Origin: Ruegeria sp. THAF33
GTDB taxonomy: Bacteria > Pseudomonadota > Alphaproteobacteria > Rhodobacterales > Rhodobacteraceae
Assembly: GCF_009363615.1 (NCBI RefSeq)
Contig: NZ_CP045384.1
Coordinates: 2,912,501 to 2,976,500 of the forward strand
Reading direction: 5' to 3'
Length of the DNA: 64,000 nucleotides
Both the position numbers and the translations under genes were made by a program. This document shows positions 1-8,142 of this stretch, piece after piece (position 1 is the stretch's first letter; every line of letters starts with the position of its first letter). Under the pieces are notes generated by a model. That model searched no databases. It worked only from the letters and a program-made list of their open reading frames with translations, and was not told the DNA's origin.

Positions 1-436
1 AAACGAAACACATCGAAAAGGTCGTATGCGCCAGAACGATTGTCAGAATACCCCGATCCAGGCCGATGCCGATAAACAGCAAAAGCAGCGACAGGCCGGT
101 GATCACTTCGGGCATGACCAGCGGTGCATAGATCATGCCGGAAAACAGTGTCCGACCAAAGAAACGCCCGCTGCGGACCAGCACATAAGCGGCGGCCGTT
201 CCCAGAATAGTCGCCAGCGTCGACGAAAAGACCGCGACCCGGATCGTGACCCAGGCAGCATCAAGGAACGCTTCGTTCCGAAGCAGCTCTCCGTACCATT
301 TCGTCGAAAACCCGGCCCAGACCGTGACCAGCTTGCTTTCGTTGAAGCTGAAGACGATCAGGATGATCATCGGGATGTACAGAAACGCAAAACCCAGCGT
401 CAGCGAAACCGTGTTGAACCAGCTCAATCTGTTCAT
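1..436 (-). CDS. potI: Polyamine ABC transporter permease, PotI-like (partial, cut at left edge)
   Basis: Inner-membrane permease subunit of a spermidine/putrescine-type ABC importer; it pairs with the PotH-like subunit to form the channel. The visible 145 residues begin MNRLSWFNTVSLTLGFAFLY and contain a first membrane helix, the periplasmic segment with FNESKLVTVWAGFSTKWYGE typical of PotI/PotC, then further hydrophobic helices (ILGTAAAYVLV, LVMPEVITGLSLLLLFIGIG). The gene runs off the left edge, so the EAA cytoplasmic loop and C terminus are not seen. The start ATG at 436 overlaps the stop of the upstream permease gene as ATGA, a sign of translational coupling. Family identity is secure; substrate (putrescine or spermidine) is inferred from the neighbours. 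Confidence 0.88.
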   Translation of the reverse strand, partial: MNRLSWFNTVSLTLGFAFLYIPMIILIVFSFNESKLVTVWAGFSTKWYGELLRNEAFLDAAWVTIRVAVFSSTLATILGTAAAYVLVRSGRFFGRTLFSGMIYAPLVMPEVITGLSLLLLFIGIGLDRGILTIVLAHTTFSMCFV

Positions 437-1323
437 CCCTCGGCCTCCGCCTGTTTCTGCTGGTTGCGCTGGAACAGCACGATGGGAATGACGAGGATCA
501 GCAGCAGCACGATGGCCACCGCACTTGCCACCGGCCAGTCACGGTTCGAAAAGAACTCTTCCCACAGAACCTTGCCGATCATCAGCGTACCGGAACCACC
601 CAGAAGGGATGGGATCACGAATTCACCGATCACGGGGATCATCACCAGGAAACACCCTGCAATGATGCCGGGTTTGGACAGCGGGATGGTCACCAGCCAG
701 AAGGCCTGCAAACGCGAACACCCCAGATCCTCGGCCGCTTCGATCAATGATCCGTCCAACCGTTCCAACGCAGAATAGATCGGCAGGATCATGAAAGGCA
801 GATAGGTGTAGACGATGCCGATATAGACGGCAGTTGACGTGTTCAGGATCGTCAGCGGGGTCGAGATGATGCCGGTCCACAGTAAGATCTGGTTGAGATA
901 CCCTTCGTTCGACAGAATGCCCATCCAAGCGTAAACCCGGATCAGGAACGAGGTCCAGAAGGGCAGGATGACCAGCATCATCAGTGTCGGTCGCCATTCC
1001 TGAGGCGCGCGGGCCATGCCGTAGGCAATGGGATAACCTACCAGCAGTGTCAGGAATGTCGAAATCAAAGCGATCTTGACGCTGGACAGGTAGGCTTTCC
1101 AATACAGGTCGTCCTCGGTCAGCCAGACATAATTCTCCAGATCAAGCTGGCTGAAAAACTCCTTTATCCCCGCCCAACCGGCTGACAGGTCCAAAGTCGG
1201 GGTATAGGGCGGGATGGCAAGCGCGGTATCCGAAAGCGAAATCTTCAGAACGATGAAGAACGGCACCAGAAACAGGGCCAACAGCCAGACGTAAGGAATG
1301 GCGATCAGAACGGCGCGGCGCAT
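433..1323 (-). CDS. potH: Polyamine ABC transporter permease, PotH-like
   Basis: First permease of the polyamine importer, 296 residues, the usual length. It opens with a membrane helix (VLIAIPYVWLLALFLVPFFIV) and has about six helices in all. The cytoplasmic coupling loop EAAEDLGCSRLQAFWLVTIP, near residues 195-215, is the EAA motif that docks on the ATPase. The segment LSDTALAIPPYTP after helix 1 is typical of PotH/PotB. Its ATG overlaps the stop of the ATPase gene upstream (ATGA), and its own stop overlaps the start of potI, so three proteins are made from one coupled message. Only the substrate is inferred. Confidence 0.93.
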   Translation of the reverse strand: MRRAVLIAIPYVWLLALFLVPFFIVLKISLSDTALAIPPYTPTLDLSAGWAGIKEFFSQLDLENYVWLTEDDLYWKAYLSSVKIALISTFLTLLVGYPIAYGMARAPQEWRPTLMMLVILPFWTSFLIRVYAWMGILSNEGYLNQILLWTGIISTPLTILNTSTAVYIGIVYTYLPFMILPIYSALERLDGSLIEAAEDLGCSRLQAFWLVTIPLSKPGIIAGCFLVMIPVIGEFVIPSLLGGSGTLMIGKVLWEEFFSNRDWPVASAVAIVLLLILVIPIVLFQRNQQKQAEAEG

Positions 1324-2450
1324 CAGTTGGCCAGCAGAACCGCAGCCGTGGCTGTCCAGGACAGCCAGACCGGGTCTTCCCAGGTGAAAGATCGGCGCGA
1401 GATGCGGCGGGTGTTGGCCGTCTGCGCCTTGATGATTGTGCCGTTTGCCAATTCAACGTGATAGGTGGACAGATTGCCCAGATAGGCAATGTCGTGAACC
1501 TTGCCCTGCACGGCGTTGACCGCATCGACGGGCCGTTCGGCAGAGATTGTCACTTTCTCGGGGCGGATCGCCAGATGGCAGGACTGACCGTCTGAGAAAA
1601 CAGCAGGCGAAGACGCCGAAAACGGGGCCTGACCTTCGGCCCATGCGATCTGATAGGCGTCCTCTCCGGATGGAGTCGCGCGGCCTTCGATGATGTTCAC
1701 ATCTCCGATAAAGTCAGCGACATAAACAGATTCAGGGTTTTCATAGATCCGATCCGGGGTGGCCACTTGCTTTAACTGGCCCTGATCCATCACCGCGACG
1801 CGGGTGGCAACTGTCATCGCCTCTTCCTGATCATGGGTGACGATGACAAAGGTGGTGCCGGTCTTTTCCTGGATATCCATCAATTCGAACTGGGTATCCT
1901 GACGCAGCTTCTTGTCCAACGCCCCCAGCGGTTCATCCAGCAGCAGAAGCTTGGGCGCTTTGGCCAACGAGCGCGCCAGCGCGACGCGCTGCCTCTGACC
2001 GCCCGAGATCTGATGCGGTTTGCGACGGGCGAACTGTTCCAGCCGGGTCAGGCGCAGCATCTCTTCGACCCGGTCTTCCAGATCGTGCTTGGGCATGTTG
2101 TCTCGGCGCAGACCGAAAGCGATGTTTTCCCAGACACTCAGATGCGGGAACAGGGCATAGGACTGGAACATCATGTTCACGGCCCGCTTGTTCGGCGGGA
2201 TGGGGTCGATATCCTGCCCGCCCAGCAGGATATGGCCTTCGGTCGGGGTCTCGAACCCGGCCAGCATCCGCATCATCGTTGTTTTGCCGCACCCTGAAGG
2301 GCCGAGCAGGGCAAAAAACTCACGTTCGAAAATATCCAGAGACAGGTTGTCGATCGCCGTGAACTCGCCAAAGCGCTTGGTCACGTTCTGGAACTGGATC
2401 AAGGGTTTCGCCTGTGGGTCATTCCACGGCGCAAAAACGTCAGAACTCAA
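1323..2450 (-). CDS. potG: Polyamine ABC transporter ATP-binding protein, PotG-like
   Basis: ATPase that drives polyamine import. Walker A GPSGCGKTT is at residues 50-58, the signature SGGQRQR at 150-156, Walker B LLLLDEP near 169-175 and the switch histidine in VTHD near 209. The last ~100 residues form the TOBE domain expected of PotA/PotG (375 residues, normal length). The reading frame has no upstream ATG in phase; the best start is TTG at 2450 (MSSDVFAPWNDPQ), which is unusual but common for moderately expressed genes. It lies 75 bp after the binding-protein gene, with a strong hairpin between them, and its stop overlaps the potH start. Confidence 0.93.
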   Translation of the reverse strand: MSSDVFAPWNDPQAKPLIQFQNVTKRFGEFTAIDNLSLDIFEREFFALLGPSGCGKTTMMRMLAGFETPTEGHILLGGQDIDPIPPNKRAVNMMFQSYALFPHLSVWENIAFGLRRDNMPKHDLEDRVEEMLRLTRLEQFARRKPHQISGGQRQRVALARSLAKAPKLLLLDEPLGALDKKLRQDTQFELMDIQEKTGTTFVIVTHDQEEAMTVATRVAVMDQGQLKQVATPDRIYENPESVYVADFIGDVNIIEGRATPSGEDAYQIAWAEGQAPFSASSPAVFSDGQSCHLAIRPEKVTISAERPVDAVNAVQGKVHDIAYLGNLSTYHVELANGTIIKAQTANTRRISRRSFTWEDPVWLSWTATAAVLLAN

Positions 2451-2484
2451 AGCAGCCCCCGCATGGTCAGTTTGGACAATAGTG

Positions 2485-2511
2485 CGGCGGGGCGATCGCC
2501 AGACCGCCCCG
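2485..2511 (-). terminator. Intercistronic hairpin between potF and potG
   Basis: GCGGGGCG and CGCCCCGC form an 8-bp GC stem separated by about 10 bases, lying between the stop of potF and the start of potG on the minus strand. There is no clear T-run after it on the minus strand, so it is more likely to protect or attenuate the message, keeping binding-protein mRNA more abundant than that of the membrane subunits, than to be a full terminator. This is inference from position and structure. Confidence 0.5.
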
Positions 2512-2525
2512 CGCTTTTGACCGGA

Positions 2526-3611
2526 TCAGGTGCCTGACTTGATCTTGGTCCAAAGACGGGTCACGACCCGCTGTGTCTTCGCGGGGTACGGAGTCGTGAT
2601 GTACAGGTTCTGCATCGTGGCTTCATCCGGATAAATTGCCGGATCGCCGATCACGTCTTCCTCAAGAAATTCCTGAGACGCCTTGTTGCCGTTGGCGTAG
2701 TACACGTAGTTGGACGCAGCAGCCATGTTGTTGGCATCCAGAATGAAATTCAGGAATTTGTGCGCACCTTCCGGATTCGGCGCGTCGGCGGGAATTGCCA
2801 TCTGGTCGAACCACATCAACGACCCTTCTGCGAACGGGTGGTATTCGATGTTCACACCGTTGTCGGCTTCGGCCGCGCGGTCCCGCGCCTGCAAAATATC
2901 ACCGGACCACCCCACGGCTACGCAAATATCGCCATTGGCCAGCGCGTTGATGTATTCCGAACTGTGAAATTTCTGGATGTAGGGGCGAACGCTTGTCAGA
3001 ACGTCTTCGACCTTCTTGATCACTTCCGGGTCATGGCTGTCGGGGTCTTCACCGATGTACTGCAAGGTCATCGGTATCATTTCGGCTGGCGCATCAAGGA
3101 AGTGAACGCCACACGAGGCCAGCTTTTCCATATTCTCCGGCTTCAGAACCAAATCCATGCTGTTCAGGGCCACATCGTCACCCAAGACTTCCCTGACCTT
3201 GTCGACGTTCACGCCGATGCCCGTCGTTCCCCACATGTAGTTGATCGAGTAGGCATTGTTCGGATCATACCCTGCGGTACGCTCCTGAATCACGTCCCAC
3301 AGATTTACCGCATTCGGCAACTTGGCCATGTCCAGTTCCTGAAATGCGCCCGCCTGAATCTGGCGTTGCAGGAATGTGCCCGACGGCACCACCACATCGT
3401 ATCCCGAACCACCGGCCAGCATCTTGGTTTCCAGAACCTCATTGCTGTCGAACACATCGTAAATCAGGGTCAGACCGGTTTCTTCCTCGAATTTGCTCAG
3501 CAAATCTTCGTCGATATAGTCAGACCAGTTGTAAACACGCACCTCTTCGGCGAATGCCGCCGAAGTCCCCAATGCGATGACCGCTGTCATGGTCAGCGTT
3601 TTGATTGTCAT
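2526..3611 (-). CDS. potF: Periplasmic polyamine-binding protein, PotF-like
   Basis: Substrate-binding protein of the polyamine importer, 361 residues. A signal peptide ends at AFA before EEVRVYNWSDYIDE, the characteristic PotF/PotD N terminus whose WSDY segment contributes to the polyamine site. Other family segments are VVVPSGTFLQRQIQAG, INYMWGTTGIGVN and CVAVGWSGDILQARDRA, which supply acidic and aromatic ligand residues. The start ATG at 3611 follows a good ribosome site (AGGGAGAAGAAT). It is the first gene of a minus-strand operon and is transcribed away from a divergent GntR regulator, which suggests induction by substrate. Choice between putrescine and spermidine is not made here. Confidence 0.93.
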   Translation of the reverse strand: MTIKTLTMTAVIALGTSAAFAEEVRVYNWSDYIDEDLLSKFEEETGLTLIYDVFDSNEVLETKMLAGGSGYDVVVPSGTFLQRQIQAGAFQELDMAKLPNAVNLWDVIQERTAGYDPNNAYSINYMWGTTGIGVNVDKVREVLGDDVALNSMDLVLKPENMEKLASCGVHFLDAPAEMIPMTLQYIGEDPDSHDPEVIKKVEDVLTSVRPYIQKFHSSEYINALANGDICVAVGWSGDILQARDRAAEADNGVNIEYHPFAEGSLMWFDQMAIPADAPNPEGAHKFLNFILDANNMAAASNYVYYANGNKASQEFLEEDVIGDPAIYPDEATMQNLYITTPYPAKTQRVVTRLWTKIKSGT

Positions 3612-3770
3612 ATTCTTCTCCCTGCAAGTGTACGGCTATTTTCCCGTTTTTTTGGATTTGATCAAGTTTTGCGTTTTTCCTCGATCCAGCGTATGGTTTC
3701 ACGAGGTCTGTCACCTGACAAGTCAGGGTTAGTCGAAATGGGAAGAACCAATTGGATTTGATCAAAAATA
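3612..3770. promoter_or_regulatory. Divergent regulatory region potF / gntR with direct repeat
   Basis: The 140-bp spacer holds an exact 14-bp direct repeat, TTGGATTTGATCAA, at 3652-3665 and again at 3752-3765, exactly 100 bp apart. Each copy contains the palindrome TTGATCAA. The second copy covers the TTG start codon of the regulator gene. A separate inverted repeat CCTGAC-AA-GTCAGG is at 3714-3727. A shorter match, ATTTGATCA, recurs at 4464-4472 upstream of the aminotransferase. These look like operators for the adjacent FCD-type GntR protein; that link is inferred. Confidence 0.55.
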
Positions 3771-4435
3771 AGGCATCTGCGTCGACAATCGACAAAGGGA
3801 AACAGCCCGCGCATGAGCAGGTTTATCAAACGCTCAGATCACAGATCCTATTCGGCGAATTGGTTCCGGGCCAGCCTGTCACGATCCAGGGCCTGACTGA
3901 TTCGCTGGGTGTTGGCATGACACCGGTGCGCGAAGCCATCCGCCGGTTGATCTCGGACGGGGCATTGGTGTTCCAGGGCAATCGGCGTGTAAGCGTGCCG
4001 CTGCTGTCCCCGGGCGATATTCAGGAAATGATCTTTGCCAGAACCTCAATAGAATCAGAGCTTTCAAGGCGCGCGACGTCGAATTTGCAAGCCGAGGACA
4101 TCGATCATCTCGAGCTGCTGGATACCCATTTGGACCGTATGATTGCCGACGGGGATGTGGGCGGATATCTGCGCCTGAACCAGGCGTTCCACGAAACGCT
4201 GTACTCTCATGCAAACGCACCGATTCTCAGTGATCTCGCCGAAAGGCTTTGGTTGCGGTTCGGCCCTTCGCTGCGTGTCGTGTGTGGTCGATTCGGGACT
4301 CAAAGCCTGCCGGATCGGCACAAGGATATCATTTCAGCCTTGCGCGAAGGCGACGCCGAAAAAGCGGCAAAGGCAACGGCTCAGGACATTGAGCAAGGCA
4401 TGGAATTGATGTCGGACGCCCTGACTTCCGCTTAA
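3752..4435 (+). CDS. GntR family transcriptional regulator (FCD subfamily)
   Basis: Probable local repressor/activator of the polyamine genes. Residues ~20-90 form a winged helix (AHEQVYQTLRSQILFGELVPG, GMTPVREAIRRLISDGAL); the rest is an all-helical FCD ligand-binding domain with the expected histidines (NQAFHETLYSHA, DRHKDIISAL) that usually hold a metal and a carboxylate ligand. 227 residues is a normal size. No ATG lies near the N terminus; TTG at 3752 fits the domain and has GGGAAG upstream. Being divergent from potF and directly before the aminotransferase, it is a good candidate regulator of both, through the repeats described at 3612-3770. The ligand is unknown. Confidence 0.88.
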   Translation: MDLIKNKASASTIDKGKQPAHEQVYQTLRSQILFGELVPGQPVTIQGLTDSLGVGMTPVREAIRRLISDGALVFQGNRRVSVPLLSPGDIQEMIFARTSIESELSRRATSNLQAEDIDHLELLDTHLDRMIADGDVGGYLRLNQAFHETLYSHANAPILSDLAERLWLRFGPSLRVVCGRFGTQSLPDRHKDIISALREGDAEKAAKATAQDIEQGMELMSDALTSA

Positions 4436-4512
4436 CTCAGCCTGATTCGATTGACAGCGATGAATTTGATCATATTGTGATCCGCAACCGCGTTCTTGTA
4501 GGAGATTCTCCG

Positions 4513-5910
4513 ATGTCCACCATAACCAACCATATGCCGACCGCCGAGTTGCAGGCGCTGGATGCGGCGCATCACATCCATCCTTTCTCGGCCAATGGTG
4601 CGCTGGGGCAGGAAGGGGCCCGCGTGATTACACGCGCCAGCGGGGTTTACCTGACCGACAGCGAAGGTGAGGAAATTCTGGACGCAATGGCAGGTCTTTG
4701 GTGCGTCAACATCGGTTATGGCCGCGATGAGCTGGCCGATGTCGCGGCGCGTCAGATGCGCGAACTGCCCTACTACAACACCTTCTTCAAGACGACCCAT
4801 GTGCCGGCAATCGCACTGGCGGCCAAAATCGCCGAACTGGCACCAGGTGATCTGAACCATGTCTTTTTCGCAGCTGGCGGGTCCGAGGCAAACGACACCA
4901 ATATCCGCCTCGTGCGCACATACTGGGCCGAGAAGGGGCAGCCGGACAAAAACATCATCATCAGCAGGAAAAACGCGTATCACGGGTCTTCCGTCGGGTC
5001 GGCTTCGCTGGGCGGCATGGCAGGCATGCACGCGCAGGGCGGCATTCCGATCCCGAACATTCACCATATCAACCAACCCAACTGGTGGGCCGAAGGCGGC
5101 GACATGTCGCCCGAGGAATTCGGCCTGGCCCGCGCGCGCGAGCTGGAAGAGGCCATACAGGAGCTGGGCGAGGACCGTGTCGCGGCCTTCATCGCCGAGC
5201 CGGTTCAGGGTGCAGGCGGCGTGATCGTGGCGCCCGATACCTACTGGCCGGAAATTCAGCGCATCTGTGACAAATACGATATCCTGTTGATTGCAGACGA
5301 GGTGATCTGTGGGTTCGGCCGAACCGGCAACTGGTTCGGATCGCAAACCGTGGGCATCAAACCGCATATCATGACCATCGCCAAGGGGCTCAGCTCGGGC
5401 TATGCGCCGATCGGCGGGTCCATCGTGAATGACGAGATCGCCGAAGTGATTGGCGGGACGGAATTCAACCACGGGTACACCTATTCCGGCCACCCCGTCG
5501 CCGCCGCCGTGGCGCTTGAGAACCTGCGCATTTTGGAAGAAGAGAAGATCGTCGAGCATGTGCGCGATGTTGCCGCCCCCTATCTGAAACAGAAATGGGA
5601 GGCGCTGGCCGATCACCCGCTGGTGGGTGAGGCGAAGATCGTCGGAATGATGGCCTCCATCGCTCTGACACCTGACAAAGCCAGCCGCGCCAAATTCGCG
5701 TCCGAGCCCGGCACGGTCGGCTATATCTGCCGTGACCGTTGCTTTGCCAACAATCTGATCATGCGTCATGTGGGCGACCGCATGATCATCTCGCCGCCGC
5801 TGATCCTGACCCCGGCGGATATCGACGAGATGTTCGTGCGGATTTACAAATCTCTGGACGAAGCACAGGCGGAAATCATCGCGCAGGGGCTGATGAAAGC
5901 CGCATCCTGA
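4513..5910 (+). CDS. Class III (omega) aminotransferase, putative putrescine/polyamine-pyruvate aminotransferase
   Basis: PLP-dependent fold-type I class III transaminase, 465 residues. The PLP-binding pair D262-E263 (ADEVICGFGRTG) and Schiff-base lysine K291 (TIAKGLSSGYAPIG) are present, with GGSEANDTN at 122-130 binding the phosphate and NAYHGSS in the active site. ATG at 4513 is chosen over the in-frame GTG at 4477 because AGGAGA lies 8 bases upstream. The sequence resembles the SpuC/taurine-pyruvate/beta-alanine-pyruvate group. Position beside a polyamine importer and its regulator favours putrescine or a related amine as donor and pyruvate as acceptor, but the donor cannot be read from sequence alone. 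Confidence 0.85.
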   Translation: MSTITNHMPTAELQALDAAHHIHPFSANGALGQEGARVITRASGVYLTDSEGEEILDAMAGLWCVNIGYGRDELADVAARQMRELPYYNTFFKTTHVPAIALAAKIAELAPGDLNHVFFAAGGSEANDTNIRLVRTYWAEKGQPDKNIIISRKNAYHGSSVGSASLGGMAGMHAQGGIPIPNIHHINQPNWWAEGGDMSPEEFGLARARELEEAIQELGEDRVAAFIAEPVQGAGGVIVAPDTYWPEIQRICDKYDILLIADEVICGFGRTGNWFGSQTVGIKPHIMTIAKGLSSGYAPIGGSIVNDEIAEVIGGTEFNHGYTYSGHPVAAAVALENLRILEEEKIVEHVRDVAAPYLKQKWEALADHPLVGEAKIVGMMASIALTPDKASRAKFASEPGTVGYICRDRCFANNLIMRHVGDRMIISPPLILTPADIDEMFVRIYKSLDEAQAEIIAQGLMKAAS

Positions 5911-5930
5911 GTTCAGAAAAAGGCTTCTAC

Positions 5931-5960
5931 AAAGGGGCGGCCCGTCTGGGTCGCCTCTTG
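5931..5960. terminator. Stem-loop between convergent aminotransferase and mltB-like genes
   Basis: GGGGCGGCCC and GGGTCGCCTC pair through 10 positions with two G-U contacts around a GTCT loop, in the 54-bp gap between two convergent stops. The following CTCTTGTCGTT is only weakly T-rich, so termination strength is uncertain; the position is what one expects for a shared terminator. Confidence 0.45.
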
Positions 5961-5964
5961 TCGT

Positions 5965-7281
5965 TCACCGCAGCCGCTCCAAAAGTGTCGCAGTTGGATA
6001 GCCGTCCGGCACCAAACCCTGCGCCAGTTGGTAGGCGCGAACCGCATTGATGGTATTCGGCCCCGTACGCCCATCGATACCCTTTGTATCGAACCCCGCA
6101 TTGGTCAGGCGGGTTTGCAGCTCTTTCTTCTCGGTGAAGCTCAGCGCCCGCTCACCTCGGGGCCAGTCGGACTGAAACGGTGCGCCACCCGCAAGCCGGT
6201 CGGACAGGTGCCCGATACCGATCACGTAAGCGTCGGCCCCGTTATAGGCCTCGATCACGCTGAAATTGTCGAAAATCATCAGCGCCACACCCTGCCCCCC
6301 GGCGGGCAAAAGGATTGCGGCTTGCCCGTGATCCGGGACCGGTTTGCCGTCACGCCCCACCACGCCGCGCGCCGCCCATTCTGACGGCAGCAGGGTGTAG
6401 TCCCGTTTGGCGGTGGCATAGTCGAACCCTTCGGGCAGGAGCACCTCGACGCCCCAGGGCTGCCCCTTTTTCCAACCGTGCCGCGCCAGATAGGACGCGG
6501 CCGAGGCCAGCGCATCCGTCGGATCATCCGACCAGATGTCACGCCGACCATCGCCATCGAAATCAACCGCGTGATCCAGATACGAGGTTGGCATGAACTG
6601 CGTGTGCCCCATCGCACCTGCCCAACTGCCCAGCATGTTTTTGGCGCTGACATCGCCTGCCTGCACGATCCTCAGGGCGGCGATCAACTGCGTTTCAAAG
6701 AACTGCGCCCGCCGTGCATCAAAGGCCAGTGTCGCCAAGGAACTCAGCGTCCGGTTGCTGCCACGATAAGAGCCGAATGATGTTTCCAGCCCCCAGATTG
6801 CCGTGACCACTTCCTTTTCAACGCCATATTCCGCCTCGATTTGCTGCAACACCTGCCGATATCGTTGCATCGCGGCACGACCATTGGAAACGCGCATGTC
6901 CGAGACGGCGGAATCCAGATACTCCCAGATCGGTTTCGAAAATTCAGCCTGATTGCGGTCTTTTTTCAGGATGTCCTCGTCAAAGATCATGTCCGAGAAC
7001 ACCCTGTTCAATGTTCTTTCCGATATACCCTGCTGCTTCGCGCGCTCCTGAAACGCGCCGAGCCAGGCCTGAAACCGTGCGGTCACGGCCGCGGACACCC
7101 GCAAAGCCTCAACCGCCGGGCGCGGGACCGGACGGATCGAAACCGCCACATCCGCCGAGACCAGCTGTATCGTTTTGCCGGACACTGCACTGTCTGGCCA
7201 AGTCGTTTTTTCTGATATGTCCGCCTGCACCATGGATGCCCACAATGCGACGGTCATGACGCCGCCTACGCATTTTTGCAT
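5965..7281 (-). CDS. Lytic murein transglycosylase, MltB family, with peptidoglycan-binding domain
   Basis: Periplasmic enzyme that cleaves the glycan strand of peptidoglycan to form 1,6-anhydro-muramyl ends. 438 residues. A short hydrophobic leader (VGGVMTVALWASMVQA) suggests secretion. The SLT_2 domain runs from about residue 68 to 360, with catalytic glutamate E166 in WGLETSFG and the family blocks GSWAGAMGHTQFMPTSY and DFDGDGRRDIW. A peptidoglycan-binding domain 1 follows (LQTRLTNAGFDTKGIDGRTGPNT). No lipobox cysteine is evident (C4 is too close to the start), so it may be soluble rather than a lipoprotein. It stands alone between convergent and codirectional genes. Confidence 0.92.
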   Translation of the reverse strand: MQKCVGGVMTVALWASMVQADISEKTTWPDSAVSGKTIQLVSADVAVSIRPVPRPAVEALRVSAAVTARFQAWLGAFQERAKQQGISERTLNRVFSDMIFDEDILKKDRNQAEFSKPIWEYLDSAVSDMRVSNGRAAMQRYRQVLQQIEAEYGVEKEVVTAIWGLETSFGSYRGSNRTLSSLATLAFDARRAQFFETQLIAALRIVQAGDVSAKNMLGSWAGAMGHTQFMPTSYLDHAVDFDGDGRRDIWSDDPTDALASAASYLARHGWKKGQPWGVEVLLPEGFDYATAKRDYTLLPSEWAARGVVGRDGKPVPDHGQAAILLPAGGQGVALMIFDNFSVIEAYNGADAYVIGIGHLSDRLAGGAPFQSDWPRGERALSFTEKKELQTRLTNAGFDTKGIDGRTGPNTINAVRAYQLAQGLVPDGYPTATLLERLR

Positions 7282-7343
7282 TCCGATTTTTCCTGATTAC
7301 TGCTCGACCTCAGAGTAGCGCAAAATCGGCGAATCACAAAGTC

Positions 7344-8057
7344 TCAGGCACCCTCATCGCGTTCTTGCGCGTCGTGCGCTGCGCGGATTTGCGCCAAAAC
7401 TTCGCGCAGCATGGGCACCCGGTTCGGTCTAAAGCTTTGATCTGTCACGGACATGTCTTGCATGCGATCCAACCGGAAGACGCGAAAATCCTGTCTCAGG
7501 TGGCACCAGCCGAGCAACACATTTGATCGATCCATATAGACGATGCTCAGCGGGTTGACCCGTCTTTGTGTGGCATCGCCTTTTGCGTCCGTATACGAGA
7601 ACTCGATCGCGCGTTCGTCCCACGTCGCCTGCCGCAAAATGGCCACGTCGATGGTCGGCGCGGGCGGGCGATTGAACCGCGTTGCCGCCAGAACCGCGTG
7701 GCTCAGCCGATGGGACTGTCGCTGTGGCAATCGCCCCTGCAATTTCCGCAGGGCGGCGCTGGCTGCATCTGACAAGGCCGGGTCACCAATCACCTGAACT
7801 TCGCGCAGGCCAAGAACCAGGGCCTCAAGCTCGTCATCGGTGAAACCCAATGGCGGCAATGTGGCATCTTCGATCAGGGTGAACCCAAACCCTGCCTCAC
7901 CGTCAATAACGGCCCCCAGACCACGCAGCGCGTCAATATCCCTGTGTATCGTTCTGGCAGACACACCCAGATCCTGCGCCAGTTGTTCAGACGTTCTGGG
8001 CGATGGGCCAGAACGCAGGGCTTGCATCAGTTGGAACAATCGGGCGGTGCGGGACAT
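7344..8057 (-). CDS. YafY-type (DeoR-like HTH plus WYL) transcriptional regulator
   Basis: Regulator of 237 residues when started at ATG 8057 (MSRTARLFQLMQALRSG), the usual start of this family; a longer frame begins upstream but lacks similarity. An N-terminal winged helix (TSEQLAQDLGVSARTIHRDIDALRGLGAVI) is followed by a WYL ligand-sensing domain near residues 135-205 (AIEFSYTDAKGDATQRRVNPLSIVY, GWCHLRQDFRVFRLDRM). It is divergent from the GST-like gene, and the 85-bp gap contains a TGACA-N5-TGTCA palindrome, the type of site such regulators use. It most likely represses itself and the GST-DUF1801 pair. Confidence 0.88.
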   Translation of the reverse strand: MSRTARLFQLMQALRSGPSPRTSEQLAQDLGVSARTIHRDIDALRGLGAVIDGEAGFGFTLIEDATLPPLGFTDDELEALVLGLREVQVIGDPALSDAASAALRKLQGRLPQRQSHRLSHAVLAATRFNRPPAPTIDVAILRQATWDERAIEFSYTDAKGDATQRRVNPLSIVYMDRSNVLLGWCHLRQDFRVFRLDRMQDMSVTDQSFRPNRVPMLREVLAQIRAAHDAQERDEGA

Positions 8058-8080
8058 GATGAACACTAACCTATCCCTAA

Positions 8081-8095
8081 TGACAAAAACTGTCA
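8081..8095. promoter_or_regulatory. Candidate YafY operator, TGACA-N5-TGTCA
   Basis: A perfect 5-bp inverted repeat with 5-base spacer (TGACAAAAACTGTCA) lies in the divergent region between the YafY-type regulator and the GST-like gene, 24 bases upstream of the regulator start. Position and symmetry suggest the binding site of the adjacent regulator; binding is inferred. Confidence 0.55.
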
Positions 8096-8142
8096 TCAGG
8101 CCGGTTTACTCATTCGGCACGTCAAAAACACGGAGCCATGCG

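Noticed and set aside
433..1323. Alternative open frame on plus strand (26-778) over the permease genes
   Set aside because: Lysine/arginine/glutamine-rich composition without domains; the minus-strand permease genes have clear motifs and coupling.
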